Source: Alentia gelatinosa (taxonomy: Eukaryota; Annelida; Polychaeta; Phyllodocida; Polynoidae). Taken from it: a stretch of 64,000 bases of DNA. The stretch spans positions 37,599,360-37,663,359 of the forward strand of contig OX465583.1 of the NCBI GenBank assembly GCA_950022655.1. Reading direction: 5' to 3'. Within the stretch, counting starts at the first letter, position 1, and each line of letters starts with the position of its first letter. Below are positions 46,421 through 56,220 of the stretch, one piece after another. Made by a program: the position numbers and the translations under genes. A model generated the notes under the pieces. That model ran no database searches. It saw nothing but the letters and a program-made list of their open reading frames with translations, and was not told the DNA's origin.

Positions 46421-46563
46421 TTGCCCCGAGGGGATTCCTCCCTGAAACAATAGTAGACATATTTTCGTATAGACACCATAGTAAACGTGTGACAGCATGC
46501 ATACACGTAATCCACGTAGGGGCGTCACCAGATGGCAGCACCCAAGTAAATAATATTATGTGA
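46411..46563 (+). CDS. Candidate small ORF or first exon (50 codons), unrecognised
   Basis: I do not recognise it. The ATG sits in the context AAAATGGCC directly after an E2F-like element. The frame begins MATFAPRGFLPETIVDIF and stops at TGA 46561-46563. A usable donor (CAA then GTAAAT, near 46554) lies shortly before the stop, so the annotated end may be intronic. A CTCF-like motif overlaps the coding sequence at 46524-46541. The frame points toward the 3' end of CHSY, so any gene here would be convergent with it. Coding status is inferred only from the promoter context and start codon. Confidence 0.28.
   Translation: MATFAPRGFLPETIVDIFSYRHHSKRVTACIHVIHVGASPDGSTQVNNIM
46524..46541 (+). promoter_or_regulatory. 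CTCF-like site
   Basis: GTCACCAGATGGCAGCAC resembles the CCAGATGGCAG variant of the CTCF core. It overlaps the small ORF at 46411-46563. Confidence 0.4.
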
Positions 46564-47153
46564 AGTTAATGATAAAAAACAAATGCTAACAGTGCTATAC
46601 GAGAGGATCCATGAGTTTAAATAAATGAAGGTTCGTGCATGAATATAGATCCCTTATCTCATAGAATCCATCCACCTGTTACATTTACCTGGTTTAGCAT
46701 ACACATGTAGTTGTATGTGTGGCACTCCATTCAAGATTTCTTGTGTATGTCTTGTGTATGTCATTTTTCAGATTAGAAAGCCTTTCGTTTAGTACCACAT
46801 GCATATTTTTAAAACATTCTTGTACATCCTTGTATTGATACATCTTCATTGTATAATTGAATTTTCACACATTTCGAACGACCTTTTAAGCTCTGTTACT
46901 ACCGTAATATTCGTGAATCTAACATGAAATTGGCGGAGCTAGAACTCTGGTATCGTCTATTATATACACACACTCCCACTCTACCATCTACTGAGCATCA
47001 CAGTTACCGACCGTTGATTCAGCACATGTACATACTGGTTTTTTTTCTCAAAAATATATATCTCATGATCCCGCGGAATATGTTCAAGGTTCAGTTTTTA
47101 AAACTCCTATAGATTAAGCCTCTTTCAATAGAAAAACCTCTTCACCGCATCGT
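46564..47153. other. AT-rich intergenic DNA, nothing recognised
   Basis: No repeat, island or credible exon. Confidence 0.35.
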
Positions 47154-47552
47154 TCAGTATTCACATTTCCACAAGCATTTTTCATTAAAAATAGTAGCAC
47201 CCAGATTGATTAAGACTAGTTTGTGTTGATGAGAAATGGCGTTGCTGGTGTATACGGTAATGCTGCTTGTGTTTCTACACATAGGATTCCACTTTTCAAG
47301 ATCAACCCTGCATTTCAAGAAGAGGATATGTACTACAGCGTTGACGAAGTGGCAGCAGGAAATTAATTTTAGAATTTTTTTTCCATTAATTGTCATCAAT
47401 TTTATGAAGGAGATCAATTTTGGCAATGGAGGAATTTCTTCTATCCGAGATATTTGTTCGATGTTTAGGGGTTCCAGAAACACTTGACTAGTTTTTAACA
47501 CATTCATCATGCTTTGATGGTTAATGTTAAAAGAGAATGAAACTATCCTCAA
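47154..47552. other. Overlapping open frames on both strands, probably a decayed element
   Basis: A 132-codon minus-strand frame overlaps an 83-codon plus-strand frame (47236-47487). The DNA is AT-rich. Neither product resembles a family I know. Some plus-strand stretches look like eroded coding sequence, which would fit an old transposon fragment. A chance origin is as likely. Confidence 0.15.
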
Positions 47553-48110
47553 ATTTAGATATAATGATTATAGGGATGATACACCAAAATCCCATACCTT
47601 TTTCAATAAATAATCCCGAAATATCAATCAAGGATCTAGCACCACGTGAAATGCAAGGTGTTACCGGCTTTAAAAAGACTTAGAATTAACTTTTATAGCA
47701 TTAGAAGGACCTTTTGCATTAGAAGGAATTAGGTATTTAGCACTAGAGGGCAGTTGTACCGCTGAACACCTGATTGTAGTGCACGCACTAAGCATGTGAA
47801 AAATGCAATCATGTACATGTTCATCAATTCACGCATTTTCTCGTATTAATTCACCATGATCATCCATCTTGAATAATTAATGGCTAAGAGGTTCTTCCTT
47901 TCTTTACATATTTGGTCCCACAGGGATAATCTTCCAATGCAAGACCACACCTGTTCCTACAGATCAGCATTCATCTATACACTGACCACAATACATTGAT
48001 TTCCTCATAATACTTTGTATCCCGTTTTTGATTTTCGATAAATGATAACATCAATAGTGATAATAACGATAACAATTAAAATAATAAAAAGTTCTATGTT
48101 AAAGCCTGGG
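47553..48110 (-). other. Probable CHSY 3' untranslated region and 3' flank
   Basis: AT-rich DNA directly downstream of the CHSY stop codon. I could not place a convincing canonical polyadenylation signal on the minus strand here, so the transcript end is unknown. A CTCF-like motif and a short direct repeat (GCATTAGAAGGA, twice near 47700) also lie here. Confidence 0.45.
47739..47756 (+). promoter_or_regulatory. CTCF-like site near the CHSY 3' end
   Basis: AGCACTAGAGGGCAGTTG matches the CACTAGAGGGCAG form of the core, about 370 bp beyond the CHSY stop codon. Confidence 0.45.
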
Positions 48111-49778
48111 TCATGCATCAGCTACCAGAAACTGATTGTTCTCAGCCACTGCCTCTTTCATATCCGTCTCTTTGTCACTGTCCCTATTGAGCAGTTGCGG
48201 AGTCCGGTGCACCTGGGCGGCAAGCCGGGTGATGGAGCCGTAGGTGGCCACCTTGGTGCCCAGGCACATCTGGTACTGCGCCGGCTCCAGGCTCGGATCG
48301 CAGTTGATCGGGTGGAAGATATGCACCATGCCCGGGTCACTGGCGCGGAACACCGTCAGGTTGCTGGCAATGATGCGGTTGAACAGGTCAACATCCTCTT
48401 TTCCCCAGCCCATGATGGAGGTGTCGAAGCCTCCGATCATATCAAAGTCACTCTTGTACAAGCCCGCAATGCCGAAGCCGAACTGCCTCCAGTAGCCGAA
48501 GTCGTGCTTGAAGGAGAATGGGTTGCCCGCTTCATCCAGATGGCACTGGTCCTCTCCGGTCGGGCAAAGCATCTTCGGGTCGTACTGCGAGAAGACGATG
48601 GGGAAGTACACTTGGCGGTGCTGGAGGATAAGAGTGCGGATCCTGTAGAGCGCATCCCTGCCCAGGTAGATGTCGACATCGATGAAGAACAGCAATGAAT
48701 CAGAGTCGAATAAGGCACTGCCCTGCTGGAGGGCCAACGCCCTGGAGAAGGGCCCTTTGACCTGCACCACACGCAGGTCATGTTGGCGGTAGCGCGCCTG
48801 GAGGTCGCCAATAAAGGCAATCGTCTCCTCTGTCCGGTCATCAGTCTCACTGTGAAACAGCATGACCGCAAGCGAAGTGCGCTCTTCGCCCATCAGGCAC
48901 ACCTCCTCGAAGTTCTTCATGAAAGCTAAGAAGGTCTGGAAGCGGCCAGCCAGCGGCATGATGAAGTGGATGGTGCTGTTGAGAATGGTCCCCACGTGGT
49001 GTATAGGCTGGGAGGCCAACTCTGGCTGTTTGGGCCCGCTATTGTAGAAGTGGTCGCTGAAGCGCTTGGGCATGATCTGGAAGAGGAAGTTGCCCCCGGC
49101 CGTCGTCGACGTGGGCAGCTGGCGCGGGTACACGGGAGGAAACTCCTCCTGGAACTCCAGCTCCAGGAAGGACTGCTGGAGGTAGGCGTGGCGGCGCACG
49201 GGCACCGTCATCCGGCGACCCTTGTGCTTCCTGTATATAAGCAAAAGATCGAAGATATAGTCGGCGCTGTGACGCGGGTCCACGCGCCGATACCCGTAAA
49301 GAATCTCCTTGAAGTCTATGGTGCGCCCGCGCTGCCGGGCGTTCTTGTTGATCATCGCCATGAGCTGCATGACGATGTCATCGAGCGCCGCCTTGTACGC
49401 AGACTCGATGGCGCGCTTGGGGTTGATGCGCGTCTTGGAGTAGACACTGCGCCCCTTCATGAAGTCCCAGGGCAGTACCTCCTCGCGCTCCCGCGGCCGG
49501 AACTTGCTGAGCGACGGCGGCAGACCCAGGTGGTTGACGGGGGTCCCCGTGCGGTCCCTGAGCAGCTCGTTAAGCGCCGTCACCTCGCGCTGCAAGCTGG
49601 ATAGCTTGTTGCGGAAGCCGTTGGCACGGACTGCGTTGAGGTGCTGGTGCATGCGGTACTGGTAGGTGTGGTTCTTGAAGGGATGCATGGTGATTGCCGT
49701 GTCCACCTCCTTCACCTTTAGGGAGTGGTTGAAGGAGCCTTTTGGATCGTAGTGGTTCTGGTAGAATAGCTGCTGCAT
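48111..49778 (-). CDS. CHSY1: Chondroitin sulfate synthase (CHSY1/CHSY3 type), terminal coding exon, C-terminal 555 residues
   Basis: A bifunctional Golgi type II membrane glycosyltransferase that polymerises chondroitin by alternately adding GlcUA and GalNAc. Seen: the exon follows an acceptor (TTTGTCTTCCAG) and reads from MQQLFYQNH to a TGA at 48113-48111. Family landmarks match vertebrate CHSY1/3 in order: the MQQLFY start, an AITMHPFKN/YQYRMH block (residues 29-44), ALDDIVMQ (131-138), DFKEI.YGYRRV (155-166), VPVRRHAYLQQ (192-202), FSRALALQ (344-351), the metal-binding DVD (367-369), FPIVFSQYDPK (392-402), GWGKEDVDLFN (457-467) and MCLGTK (504-509). N-glycosylation sequons lie at N17, N36, N267 and N473. 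The N-terminal signal anchor and B3GT-like domain are missing and must be in upstream exons. The exon is far more GC-rich than its surroundings. A retrocopy is unlikely because the acceptor is good and the frame is intact. Invertebrates usually have one co-orthologue of vertebrate CHSY1 and CHSY3, so the symbol is approximate. Confidence 0.95.
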   Translation of the reverse strand: MQQLFYQNHYDPKGSFNHSLKVKEVDTAITMHPFKNHTYQYRMHQHLNAVRANGFRNKLSSLQREVTALNELLRDRTGTPVNHLGLPPSLSKFRPREREEVLPWDFMKGRSVYSKTRINPKRAIESAYKAALDDIVMQLMAMINKNARQRGRTIDFKEILYGYRRVDPRHSADYIFDLLLIYRKHKGRRMTVPVRRHAYLQQSFLELEFQEEFPPVYPRQLPTSTTAGGNFLFQIMPKRFSDHFYNSGPKQPELASQPIHHVGTILNSTIHFIMPLAGRFQTFLAFMKNFEEVCLMGEERTSLAVMLFHSETDDRTEETIAFIGDLQARYRQHDLRVVQVKGPFSRALALQQGSALFDSDSLLFFIDVDIYLGRDALYRIRTLILQHRQVYFPIVFSQYDPKMLCPTGEDQCHLDEAGNPFSFKHDFGYWRQFGFGIAGLYKSDFDMIGGFDTSIMGWGKEDVDLFNRIIASNLTVFRASDPGMVHIFHPINCDPSLEPAQYQMCLGTKVATYGSITRLAAQVHRTPQLLNRDSDKETDMKEAVAENNQFLVADA

Positions 49779-49792
49779 CTGGAAGACAAAAG
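49779..49792 (-). other. 3' splice acceptor of the CHSY terminal exon
   Basis: On the minus strand a short pyrimidine-rich run ends in CAG directly before the ATGCAGCAG codons of the exon. The frame stays open upstream for 20 more codons, but that stretch is AT-rich and unlike CHSY, so it reads as intron. The boundary falls just before the MQQLFY motif, in phase 0 if the preceding codon is complete. The phase is inferred. Confidence 0.85.
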
Positions 49793-50199
49793 ACCACAGA
49801 GTTGTTATTCTATTATCGTATTTTATGATTATATACATGCTTTCAAAATCATTATTTCCATTTATTCAACATCTGGCTTAGTTGCATAGTGGCATGTCTT
49901 GTCTAAATTACTCTAATGTTGTTATACAGTTCAACATGCCTTCTTTATCTTGTCGGTCATCACTTTAAATTGTTAGAATAAAATCAAAGGGCAAATGAAA
50001 GAGATATCCAGCTCGGATATTACCTGGTAAACAAATTAAAAGAATTTAGTTCAGCAAACAGGCATTTTCTCAATATTCTAAGATAGGCTGTAACAGACCA
50101 TACTCAGATATTATATCCTTAAGCATTTTCTATAAACAAATGTGCGTTGATTATATTCTCATTTATTTACATAATCATAGTATTAAAAATTAATTAAGT

Positions 50200-50315
50200 G
50201 TTATAAATAGAACTAGATATGTATCACTAAATTGAAAAGAAAAGAAAGGAGAATGAGGTTATAAATAGAACTAGATATGGATCATTAAATTGAAAAGAAA
50301 AGAAAGGAGAATGAG
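50200..50315. repeat. Recent 58-bp tandem duplication
   Basis: Unit 50200-50257 and unit 50258-50315 begin GTTATAAATAGAACTAGATA and differ at only two positions. Low divergence implies a recent event. Confidence 0.95.
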
Positions 50316-51839
50316 CCAGCTAATTATAGATATCAATTAGTTTCGCCTAAATTGATAAATAGTGGGCAGATACAATTTTACATAAATCCATATTTCTACT
50401 TGTAACCACATATCAGCAACGTTCGAATAGCTCCGCATTGAAGTATGTTTCCCTTATCAATGTATAAAAAGAAATCGTGGAGATAATAAAAACTGGGCAT
50501 GGCATAGCCCTATCTGTTATTGATACATCAAATCGTGACATATTTCACTATTAGGGGCCTATCTCTATTTAAGTGTCCAGTCTATCCAGTACGAGCATGA
50601 ACGGTGTACGGTAGATTCTCCATTGCCTGATTATATAGCAGATACATATTACGCCGTATAGTCTCTTTAGGAGAAGTCCAATGATAATTGCGGTCATATT
50701 TCGTATTCTATCTTTATGATATACCTACTAACCTCAGACCTTACCGTATTTCAACCCCATAATTGTCACCAGACTTGACACTAACGTATTCTACCAGAAT
50801 ACAATCAGACCACAGCTCCCATGAATGGCCCATAGTAATATGTGCTGGGATAGATGTATGTTCATAATAGAGCATATATATACGGATGCAGAGGGAGGTT
50901 GACGATCCGTGTAATAACGAGTATAGAATATGGATAATAGTCGGTAAATGTTACCAGCATGTACCATACTGATGATAAATAATACGATACGAGCTTTGCG
51001 AACAAGCCTAAAATATTTTTTATTCAAATTTCTTGATACCAATATGAATATTGGCAGATCTTTTTGGTAATGAAAGTTCCTCATCTGCCTGTGAGGAAAA
51101 CGTTGTCTAAAGCTTTTGAATTAGTATCCAAATTGCGGGTAAGCAGAAATAGGTATTTCCTTTGCTTCTCTTGTAGGTAATGTTTAGTATATGTGCTCCG
51201 CGTCTTTCGTTTAGTAGGAAGATTTTACATTCTCTGTGTATCTTTAGGGTATTTGCTCTTGCTGTTAATGTTACTTCACCAATCTAACACCTGGATGGCC
51301 TTTATACCGGCATGCAATGCGTGAGGGCAGCATTGAGCGCCTTTACAGAATTATCCGAGTAAAATAATGGAATTTGCCATAACTTTGATTTAATTAAGAT
51401 ATCACGAAATGGCTTGTAGATCTATTATTGTCTTTAAATCCCCATTTTTTGGTTCATTAAAGGGGTAGACACTTCCTGTCCATTAAAGGCGTCTTCTTCA
51501 TCTTGCGTATTATTATTACCATTCTACAATCGACAATGGAACAGCAATCAATCACTATACAAAAAAGGAATATACATCGTACGTAGATAGAAAAATATAC
51601 ATTGTAGGGGAGCGAATAGTAGGATATTAAATTCAATGATTAATATTTTTATTCCTTAACACCAACTTCAATTGGCACTTATATGAGTTCCCGATTTGTT
51701 TAATCCTATAATATAATTCTTTAAATGTAGCTTTAAAAAAGCAATGGCATGAGGTGACTTGTCATTGTAACCGTGTTTCCCCGTCGGGTAAGGCTAATCT
51801 GTATATAGCTTGTCACATCAGATACTTCTGTATGTGTTA

Positions 51840-52190
51840 ATTAAGCGATCATATGCAGCTTATCTAATTACCTAGGACGGTAGGTGGTGAACACCTTCGC
51901 TCTTCTCTTCATTAAGCCTTATCTTACGACCGTCGCCGCTAATGCTTGGCGAGAACGGCAATTAGTCACCGCCCCACCAGCCCCATACAGTGATCCAACA
52001 CTTTTATAAGCCAAGCACCGTGAGGAAAAAGGACACAGCAAGTCCCACACATGAAATTTTAAAAGCACTTTTATTAGGAGTGTCAGATTCTGCGGGCGCA
52101 AGTCGCAGGGAAGGTAATTAAAACCTGTCAGCGAGAACCGACAGAGTGTGCTTTCTGGGCTGAAAGCACAAGCCGAAAGCTTCATGGTAG
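51840..52190. promoter_or_regulatory. Enhancer-like island in the presumed CHSY intron
   Basis: Non-repetitive, motif-dense: TCTAATTACC, CATTAAGCC, CGGCAATTAGTCACC, CTTTTATAAGCC, GGTAATTAAAACC. Similar in style to the islands at 14.5, 16-17 and 24 kb. Confidence 0.4.
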
Positions 52191-52574
52191 GTGATTTATT
52201 ACTTATGATGTCGTCCTCTCAATTTTGACTGCACAAAAACATAACTGAATGTCACACATTGCTGTATGGTGGTATTCCAACTTTGTTCATTGAGATTCCG
52301 ATTACTTCTTTTTAAGAAACTGATGAGGTATTTAAATAGTGCGTTACCATTGCGAATTATGATCTGGAAGGCAATGGTATGCCAAAACCCTAAGTCATTG
52401 TCTGTTAGCCAAAGTTGTGACATCACCCCAAGCTGTGATTTTGATATGTTTTCATTCTCTGCCTGTTTATGATAAAATACAGATATATGAACTGTTATAG
52501 TTCTGTTCTGTCTGAAAGAAAATATCTCTGGCAAGTAACTCGTTTTCTCATTCTATCAGACATGATAGTATCTA

Positions 52575-52960
52575 GAGGTGTTAGTTGGGAGTCAGAAAAA
52601 AGTAGAAATACTTTTAATGTGGGATATTTTCCCTCAGAGAGACTTACAAAATGTAAAAAATGTGTTATTAGCAGCCATAGCATGGAGCTCTAAGGGCCTG
52701 GGGGCAGGTCCATACTACTTCTTTATTAGCATCAATGACGCTTACTTAATAGTATTTTTACATATATAACCCTTATTTAGTCTGCAAGAAGATCGGCGAT
52801 AAAAAGCCAGTATGATTTGTTCTTATAGGAACATGTTACAAATCATAAAAAATATCACTTCCCAAAAGAAAATTATCTTTGTCTCATACAAGGAGAAGGA
52901 AATTCGTACACCTATAATGAAAACATGGATTACCATGGAAAAGTGGAAAGCTGCAATCTT
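52575..52960 (+). repeat. Interspersed repeat, copy Y
   Basis: Shares the GTCAGAAAAAAGTAGAAATA block and an end block CCATGGAAAAGTGGAAAGCT with copy X at 40.3-40.6 kb. Confidence 0.35.
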
Positions 52961-52974
52961 TTAGTATTTGACCA

Positions 52975-53420
52975 GCTTCCTACCTTACCCATCAGTCAAC
53001 CGCACGCCGTAAGCCTGCCCATAGTCGTCCCCTCCTCATTACGCCCACATCGCTCTCGTTCAGATGTCCTGCGACTATGCAGAATCTATTATTGACCCCA
53101 TCTCATCTCCCGTGTTTGCCTGTCCTGCCCGACTGTTACCCTCCTATTGCGCCACGGGGTCCCGTTACCGGTGAACACATTAGTGGCGAGCAGTTGACGA
53201 TTGTGTGAGTTGTATACCAACTGCTCGCCGAGATTAGCCGAGCAGCTCACGGGCCCCTTGACCGTGTTTACACGCCGGGAGGCCGTGCAAGCGCCATGTG
53301 CGCCAAGCGACGATAACCAAGGCAAATATTGCGAGGCCCGCTGGCCGGGTGAGTAAAAGAACCCGCTGGGGCTGGTGTGTTGGCCCTTGAGCCGCTCGCG
53401 CGGGATTATGAGGGTTAAGT
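52975..53420. promoter_or_regulatory. GC-rich island with inverted repeat
   Basis: CpG-rich. GGCGAGCAGTTG (53185-53196) and CAACTGCTCGCC (53218-53229) are perfect inverted copies with a 21-bp spacer. No exon recognised. Confidence 0.35.
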
Positions 53421-54099
53421 ATTCATACATTGGTGACAAGTGTTCCTCTACTATGCCTGGTCTGTCGCCTTGGATACTTTTCTCTTGTCACAAGGTTTGT
53501 AGCGCTAAAGCTCTATCAAGTTCTCTGTTTTATGTCTCTGGTCTTTATTTGAAGACGATAGTATTCTTCAGAATCAACCGGTTTAACCCACGCTCTTTTC
53601 ATTATCAGAGTATTCAAATCAATTCAATTCATTGTTCAGTTTCACGTCAAACTCCCCGTGTAATGCATCATGTTCAGTTCATACCTTATCAATTGATCAC
53701 ATATGTTTTTAGAGGCAAAAACCTAGTTATATAAAATATATTTCTTCAACTATGATATACATGGGAAGAAATGCCCTCAGTTGACATTTACATAGGCCTA
53801 TACAGTGTGTACTATTGGGTGAAAGGAATTACAGACCAACTATTTGATAAAGCCAGTTGCAGGTCAAGTCTACTTACATAATGAATATCATCAAACGAAA
53901 AAAGCTAAAGCACTCTTTAGATCACCACACAAAGAATAAGTACCTACATCAATTTGTCTACGTGTAGTGCTTTATAACAAGCCCTAATCTCTCAGATGTC
54001 TTGCCAAACAGGACCAAATCACGAACACACCCATACCCACCAGCAGTCGACCATAAACCACGTCCAAAAAATTACAAGCCTCAATTCAAACAGAAAAAA
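53421..54099. other. AT-rich intron sequence, nothing recognised
   Basis: No repeat, island or credible exon. Confidence 0.35.
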
Positions 54100-54660
54100 A
54101 AAGAATGGCTTCAGATAGTGACCCGAGAGCCCTCATCGCCATTAGAGTAATTAGGGGGGCCGGCGGGTGGCTGGGGAGGGATGGTATGTGTGGGTGTGGG
54201 TGAGTGGGTGGGTGGGTGGGTGGGAGTGAGGGAGGTCACCCTGGAGAACAGGATGTCCAGGGCTGCAGGCGACATAGACGTCATTCGGTGATGGATCACT
54301 GCTCGACACTGCCAGCTCCCCGAGCTATGCCAGCCTCGTCACGGCTCAGTGCCTCCAGCAACCCCCATCAAAGTCAGCCAGGCCTGTGATCTGCCGGCCT
54401 AATTAGGCCCACATCAAGCCTAACCAGTATGTGTGTGAGGAGAGTGAGGACATGGAACATGGTGTGTGTGCGTAGGACTGGGTGGTCGTCGGGAATTATA
54501 TGTAATTGTGACACGTGGGTCGCGCATGCGCCGTGAGATGCTCGCGACGGAAGTCACGTGGTGTCAGGCATTAACCCTGTCTCTACGGAGAAACGCTGTG
54601 TGTGATACGAGCGGCGATGTGTGTGTCATCCTCATACTGCACCGCTCGTCATCCAAGCAA
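54100..54660. promoter_or_regulatory. GC-rich block with NRF1/ETS/E-box cluster and G-rich run
   Basis: A run of GGGT units at about 54195-54230 could form a G-quadruplex. A perfect NRF1 site (GCGCATGCGCC, 54522-54532) and CGGAAGTCACGTG (54548-54560) follow. Possible promoter of an unseen transcript. Confidence 0.35.
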
Positions 54661-54810
54661 GATTAGTAGATCTAAATGACGTACGCTATCCGTAGCATTT
54701 CTATATAGCCAGGAATAACTGAGTATTGAGAATCTATTATGACAGAAACGGTCTAATATAACTCTTAAGCGAGCGTAATTAACAACAAAAAAAGCATCAA
54801 TTGGGAAGAA

Positions 54811-55236
54811 ATGACCTTCCCTACAGATGTAAAACTTGAATATAAGATGATTTTCTTTCTGGGTGGTTTAATTAACCATCATCCCCGATTCGCTAATCCA
54901 ACTAAGAATCGATTGACATTTATAGCACATAATAGCACATGGGTAACTGCAGAGTATGGGCATTACCCAAAGAAGGCATTTGCTCGTTTTATTAATTCTT
55001 CTTTAAGCTTTGAATCATATTCAAGCGTCAGAAACCTTCACTGCCCAATGTTACTAATATTAGAAAATCATTCTAGAAAAGTTAATGCGACTGGTCAGGC
55101 AGTTACCACCAAAATAGCATCTAGAGCCCTGATTCACGGGTACCTCTCGCAGCAGCCTTCACTGGGGGTCCCCATTAAACTCAACATGATCCACACGACA
55201 TCGTTTCCAGCACTGCTGTCACACAGACACGCCTAA
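54811..55236 (+). other. 141-codon open frame, unrecognised
   Basis: An ATG-started frame (MTFPTDVKLEYKMIFFLGG) of 141 codons ending in TAA. It has two N-glycosylation sequons (in HNSTW and INSSL) and no clear signal peptide, membrane segment or known motif. Codon use is not distinct from the AT-rich background. It lies in the presumed CHSY intron on the opposite strand. It could be a fragment of a mobile element or a chance frame. Confidence 0.2.
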
Positions 55237-55426
55237 GCCACGGTTCCCTCCACTCTCCCACAGTGACAGCCCACCACGAGATGGCCAAACGCACGGCATA
55301 TGATGAATGGATGTCTGTCAGCAAAAAATACCACTTGTGATGAAAGCCTCAGCGGGAAACACGAACGCCACGGTGTAGCAGGATATGGGCAGCTTCTGTG
55401 TGTGAATGGCTGATGTTGTTGCTCCC

Positions 55427-56220
55427 AGTGTGAGCTTCTACATGTGAGCTTCTCCAGATGAATTGCTCGTCGTGAGCCTCTCCATGTGAGCTTCTCCATG
55501 TGAGCCTCTCACTGTGAGCTTTTCCATGTAAGCCTCTCACTTGAGTTTCTCACTGTGAGCTTCTCCATATGAGCTCCTCATAGTGAACATCTCTATGCAA
55601 GCTTCTAAGTGTAAACGTTTCAGTGAGGGCTTCACTATTTAGCAGGGATGTCAGTTGGGGTCCTGATAATAGGAGGGCATATTTTGATGTGGACTTTACT
55701 GCCTCAGCGGGACTGGGAAAACATGGAAAATAAATCGCTTTTGGCCATGGAATGAGGTTGGGGTGTGTGGGTATGTTACATTGTTTATTGGTATGTATGA
55801 GGCCCAATTTATTCTCTGTTTGATTTCACACTAGATAAATTATTTCATAAATTAAAAATGACAAGGATTTCCTTGCAAAAGTGGAAAACTGCCATCTCTG
55901 ATTTGGGATTCTCAATATGGATTGCTCTCGGTGCTCTTCAGTATGAGCTTCTCAGTGCTTTTTTCAGTGGCAGCTGCTCTATGTCAGATACCTGGTGTGT
56001 GGTTCTCAGTGTAGGCCTGTCAGTGCAAACTTCTCTGTCTGAACTTCTCTGTAGGAGCTTCTTAATACCAGCAGGCCAGCTTGATCAGCTGAAGAGGGAT
56101 TTTACTGAGCCTCTTGTGAGCTTCTCAATACAACATTTCAGTGAAATTCTTAGTGTGTGCTTCTCACCATGTGCTTCTTAGTTTGAGCTTCACGTGAATT
56201 TATCGCCATGAATTTTTTAG
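55427..56220. repeat. Degenerate 16-bp tandem repeat in two blocks
   Basis: Units of the GTGAGCTTCTCCATGT type repeat through 55427-55620. A more eroded version (TATGAGCTTCTCAGTG) runs 55925-56220. The DNA between is unrelated and includes, near 55870, the AAAAGTGGAAAACTGCCATC block shared with copies X and Y. Confidence 0.75.

Larger units (their letters stand above)
49793..52974 (-). other. Probable CHSY intron, proximal part
   Basis: AT-rich DNA upstream of the terminal exon. I looked by eye on the minus strand from 49.8 to 64 kb for the conserved upstream CHSY blocks (the ADDD-type metal site, the VMSREV and RCVRRFAG-like stretches) and saw none. The remaining exons are therefore probably beyond the window. 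Contents: a 58-bp tandem duplication at 50200-50315, a regulatory-looking island at 51840-52190 and a repeat-family member at about 52575-52960. Nothing else stands out. Confidence 0.6.

Noticed and set aside
48042..48698. 218-codon plus-strand frame antisense to CHSY
   Set aside because: It is a shadow of the GC-rich third codon positions of the CHSY exon. The minus strand carries the full set of conserved family motifs.
48966..49604. 212-codon plus-strand frame antisense to CHSY
   Set aside because: Same cause; the Val/Leu/Arg/Glu-rich product has no domain.
53089..53439. 116-codon minus-strand frame as an upstream CHSY exon
   Set aside because: None of the CHSY N-terminal motifs is present; it is stop-poor GC-rich DNA.
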